From: DATKMS01 sp041497995
GTDB taxonomy: Bacteria; Desulfobacterota; Binatia; HRBIN30
Length of the DNA stretch: 7,164 nt
Reading direction: 5' to 3'
Assembly (NCBI GenBank): GCA_041497995.1
Contig: JBGQHM010000352.1
Span: forward strand, 1 to 7,164
Below, piece by piece: positions 4,832-7,164 of the stretch. Position 1 is the stretch's first letter; the number at the start of each line of letters is the position of its first letter. Below the pieces are notes generated by a model. It had not been told where the DNA came from, made no database searches, and saw nothing but the letters and a program-made list of their open reading frames with translations. The position numbers and the translations under genes are program-made.

Positions 4832-7075
4832 CTACTGAATTGAAACGGTGCACTGGACACCCGAGACCACGTTCTGGCTGGTGTCGGAGGCCGACTCGAC
4901 GTGGCAATGGAATTGATCGGACGTCGCCCCCGGCGCCCCATCACAGCTATCCATCTGGACGCTGAAGGCCGGTGACGAGATCGCACCCCCCGTGGAGAGC
5001 AACGCGACGCGTACGGCGTAGTCCAGATCGTTCGGGGTAAAGAACAAGCTGGGGTCCGCCGTGAATCGGGTCTTGTCGGTGGACGTGCCTTGGCCGGGGA
5101 TGCTGACGACGCCGTCAGGATACTCGACGAAGACGGAGAGCGCACCCAAGGAGGTTGGCGCGCTGAACGCAACGGTCATGGTGTTCTGGCTTCCAGAAGG
5201 GTTGCAGACGGTGACGTTGCAGTTTGACGGGCAAGCATCGCCACTCTGCGGGTTGCCGTCGTCACACGTCTCGATCGGGAGACAGGTGCCACCGGGGCAG
5301 TCGATGCTGCTGCCGCACAGCAGCGCCGAATTGTTGCTGCAGCGCCCGTCGATTCTCCCGTTGCCGCAGAGCGAGTTGCATTCGGGGAATGGGGCGCCCG
5401 TTGCGGGAGCCGACAAACGATCGGTGCAGGAGGCGTGGAAGTCGGTCACGCACGCGATACAGTCGGCAAGGTCGGAGACCGTGCTGACGGAACCGCGATT
5501 GGTCACGCCGGCACACGACGCCGATGCGCCGGGCACAGTCACTGCCGGACACGTAAAGACAGAAGCGATGTCGTCGGCAGTCACGCCGGTGCATGCCCCG
5601 GCAATCGTCGATTTCAATGTCGCCCGCGCCGCATCGATAGCGGCGGTGGCGGTCGCATCGGGACATGATCCAGAGCCCCCCAGCGCCGTCGCTTCGCATG
5701 TGGCGAGGGCGGCGCGCTTGGCGTCGAAGAACGTGGCTCCCGCCTTGCCGACGGCAGTCTTGCAGCTCTCGAGTGCCGCGTTCCCACTCGTGGCCGTCAG
5801 GTCTCCATAGTAGAGGCTGTGCAACTGCGTCGCCGACCCGTCGCCGTTGCACAGCAAACAGTTGCCGACGTCGATCGCATTGGTGAGCGCAAAGTCGCAG
5901 CCGGGATTGCACTTGATCTGTACGCCCTTGACCTTGCCGCAGTCCTTGTCGATCTTGCATGCGAGGCCATTTTTCTTTCCGCCGTCACACGTCGCGCCGG
6001 GGAGCATATCGTTCTTGAAGTTGGGGCAGCGTGCTGCGGCAGCGCACAGGCCGGCCGAGGAGCGGCCGTGCGCACCGCTGGTGGGGGAGCAGAAGCCGCC
6101 ACTGCAGGTGCCGGTCTTGCACGCACCCGCGATGTTTCCGCACGTTCCGTTCGGGCAGTCGCCCGCGGTCTTGCACGCGTTGCCCGGCTTGTCACCGCCG
6201 GCGCAGATCTTGCCGCAGTCGACATCGGCTGAGCACGACTGCTGGAAGAAGGGCGCCGTGGCGTCGGTGCACAGACCACAGTCCTTGTTGCTGGCGCAGA
6301 GCGCTCCTTCGCAGAGCCCATTCTTGTTGTCGAGCAGCTTGCCCGTGTTGCAGCCGTTGTCGCAGAAGCCGCCGCCCGGACAATCCGAGTCGGCCGCGCA
6401 GTTCCCTTGGTTGTTGGTACCGCCGTTGCAGGCTCCAAGGTTGCCGGCCCCCGGAGGACCGGGCGCTTCATGGGTTGGGCAGAAGCCGCCTCCCTTGATG
6501 CAGGACTTTCGGTCTTTCGCGGCGTCGCAGTTGAGACCGTCCTTCTTGCCACCGATGCAATTGCCGGTGGCGCAAGCGTGATCCGCGCAGCTCGAGTTGA
6601 AGCTACAGGACTGACCTTCCTTCTCCCCACCGTTCGCGCAAATCCCGGGGCAGTCGGTTTCACGCGTGCAGCGGGCACCGGCGACGTCGCCCGCCGAACA
6701 CGCCTTTGCCAGTACCGGATTGCCTGAGGAGCCGTCGCTCCCGAAACCGAGCGCTGACAGGGCTGGGCAGGTCTTCCCTTTGCAGCATGCCTTGGCGATG
6801 CTCTTCTGCGTCGTCTTCAGCAGCTTGGCGACCGCTTTACTGGTGCTCACGGCGCAGGTTGTATTCGCCGGCAAGGTGCCAGACCGCTTCTGGTCTTCGC
6901 ACGTCGTTAGCATACCCAGCTTCTGCCGCTCATAGCTGGCGGTTTCCGACGCAAGGGTCTTCTTGCACGTCGTCGCGTCCTGCGCATGCGCCTTCGCCGC
7001 CAGCGCCATCGACAGCACGCTCGCCGCACAGACACTGAGCATGCGCATTCGACTCATCCACACGTTTCGGCACAT
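4832..7075 (-). CDS. Exported modular cysteine-rich protein with Myxococcus-type repeat and C-terminal cohesin-like domain
   Basis: A 747-residue protein. A signal peptide (1-31, core LSVCAASVLSMALAA, cleavage after AHA) leaves a mature chain with 66 cysteines, an even number that fits disulphides in an oxidising compartment. In order: a helical four-cysteine domain (C37-x21-C59-x14-C74-x22-C97); a long run of short modules (about 126-395) of the type C..G...G..C....DCPGG.C; a second helical four-cysteine domain with almost the same spacing (C438-x21-C460-x10-C471-x23-C495); a C539/C542/C550 segment; and a Myxococcus-type repeat (570-619: CGNGRIDG, then ETCDDGN, GDACPSNC) split by one inserted module (RCSNNSALLCGSSIDCPGGTC). 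Last comes a cysteine-poor domain (about 631-747; LGALSVFVEYPDGVVSIPG, LDYAVRVALLS, FSVQMDSC, VVSGVQCTVSIQ) that reads as a cohesin-like beta-sandwich. No catalytic motif is seen; a structural, adhesive or binding role is inferred. The start is firm: AGGAGG lies five bases upstream. The stop is 37 bases before the beta-helix gene, so the two are probably co-transcribed. Confidence 0.9.
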   Translation of the reverse strand: MCRNVWMSRMRMLSVCAASVLSMALAAKAHAQDATTCKKTLASETASYERQKLGMLTTCEDQKRSGTLPANTTCAVSTSKAVAKLLKTTQKSIAKACCKGKTCPALSALGFGSDGSSGNPVLAKACSAGDVAGARCTRETDCPGICANGGEKEGQSCSFNSSCADHACATGNCIGGKKDGLNCDAAKDRKSCIKGGGFCPTHEAPGPPGAGNLGACNGGTNNQGNCAADSDCPGGGFCDNGCNTGKLLDNKNGLCEGALCASNKDCGLCTDATAPFFQQSCSADVDCGKICAGGDKPGNACKTAGDCPNGTCGNIAGACKTGTCSGGFCSPTSGAHGRSSAGLCAAAARCPNFKNDMLPGATCDGGKKNGLACKIDKDCGKVKGVQIKCNPGCDFALTNAIDVGNCLLCNGDGSATQLHSLYYGDLTATSGNAALESCKTAVGKAGATFFDAKRAALATCEATALGGSGSCPDATATAAIDAARATLKSTIAGACTGVTADDIASVFTCPAVTVPGASASCAGVTNRGSVSTVSDLADCIACVTDFHASCTDRLSAPATGAPFPECNSLCGNGRIDGRCSNNSALLCGSSIDCPGGTCLPIETCDDGNPQSGDACPSNCNVTVCNPSGSQNTMTVAFSAPTSLGALSVFVEYPDGVVSIPGQGTSTDKTRFTADPSLFFTPNDLDYAVRVALLSTGGAISSPAFSVQMDSCDGAPGATSDQFHCHVESASDTSQNVVSGVQCTVSIQ

Positions 7076-7080
7076 ATCGG

Positions 7081-7087
7081 CCTCCTT
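7081..7087 (-). promoter_or_regulatory. Strong ribosome binding site of the cysteine-rich protein gene
   Basis: AAGGAGG on the minus strand, five bases before ATG 7075, a near-perfect anti-16S match. It decides for the first ATG over the in-frame ATGs at 7057 and 7048, which have no comparable motif, and suggests high expression. The remaining upstream bases (7089-7164) run to the window edge; I see no convincing -35/-10 pair there, so the promoter is probably outside the window. Confidence 0.75.
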
Positions 7088-7164
7088 CCGTTAGCTGCGC
7101 GCCGCCCCCTCAGGGCACGCGACGCAAGGTTGGGTGACCGCCACGCCCGCACTGTATCGTCGTA

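Noticed and set aside
4795..5172. Extension of the beta-helix gene's reading frame upstream to 5172
   Set aside because: It lies within the cysteine-rich protein gene in another frame, its translation is Arg/Ser/Thr/Pro-rich low-complexity text, and strong ribosome binding sites with a signal peptide mark the true start at 4794 or 4767.
5061..6581. Plus-strand open frames of about 245-250 residues over the cysteine-rich gene
   Set aside because: They are antisense to a gene with a signal peptide, regular cysteine modules and a near-perfect Shine-Dalgarno; their translations look like complements of the repeats.
5797..6678. Minus-strand 293-residue open frame inside the cysteine-rich gene
   Set aside because: It is a shifted reading of the repeat region, dominated by Ala, Arg, Thr and Pro, without any recognisable domain.
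7089..7164. Promoter for the cysteine-rich gene at the right edge
   Set aside because: No convincing -35/-10 pair with proper spacing is visible, and the region is cut by the window end.

Overview
The window is a GC-rich, fully minus-strand bacterial locus; every convincing gene is read from high to low coordinates. In transcription order it holds: (1) a 747-residue exported cysteine-rich modular protein; (2) a ~583-residue exported protein with dockerin-like calcium loops followed by a right-handed beta-helix-type region; (3) a 178-residue exported protein that I do not recognise; (4) TonB; (5) ExbB; (6) ExbD; (7) a second ExbD paralogue cut by the left edge of the window. Coding density is high. 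The only gaps are 117 bases (2926-3042) and 133 bases (2256-2388), each with a GC-rich stem-loop, plus 37 bases at 4795-4831 and 89 bases at the right edge.

The organism is most likely a Gram-negative (an outer membrane is implied by TonB/ExbB/ExbD) of the broad deltaproteobacterial sphere, for example Myxococcota or Candidatus Binatota/Desulfobacterota. This is an inference from composition and from the style of the cysteine-rich protein, which has a Myxococcus-type CGNG...CDDGN...GD.C...C repeat and many C..G...G..C....DCPGG.C modules. There is no rRNA or marker gene to prove it.

Region by region: 1-2255 is a tightly packed tonB-exbB-exbD-exbD energy-transduction operon. exbB follows tonB by 25 bases, exbB and the first exbD overlap by 4 bases, and the two exbD genes are 3 bases apart. 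These proteins should form the inner-membrane proton-driven motor that energises outer-membrane transport. 2389-2925 is a small exported protein. 2965-2996 is a perfect 14-bp inverted repeat that probably separates it from the genes upstream. 3043-7075 holds two large secreted proteins with strong Shine-Dalgarno sequences.

The most interesting aspect is the pairing of the two large secreted proteins. The first ends in a domain that looks cohesin-like (a beta-sandwich), and the next gene begins, directly after its signal peptide, with two dockerin-like EF-hand loops. It then continues into a beta-helix type that I recall being common near TonB-dependent receptors in other phyla. The locus could encode a surface or periplasmic complex, held together by a cohesin-dockerin-like contact and linked to a dedicated TonB motor. 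This is inference and needs structure prediction and comparative genomics. No TonB-dependent receptor is inside the window. I found no mobile element, CRISPR array, tRNA or rRNA.
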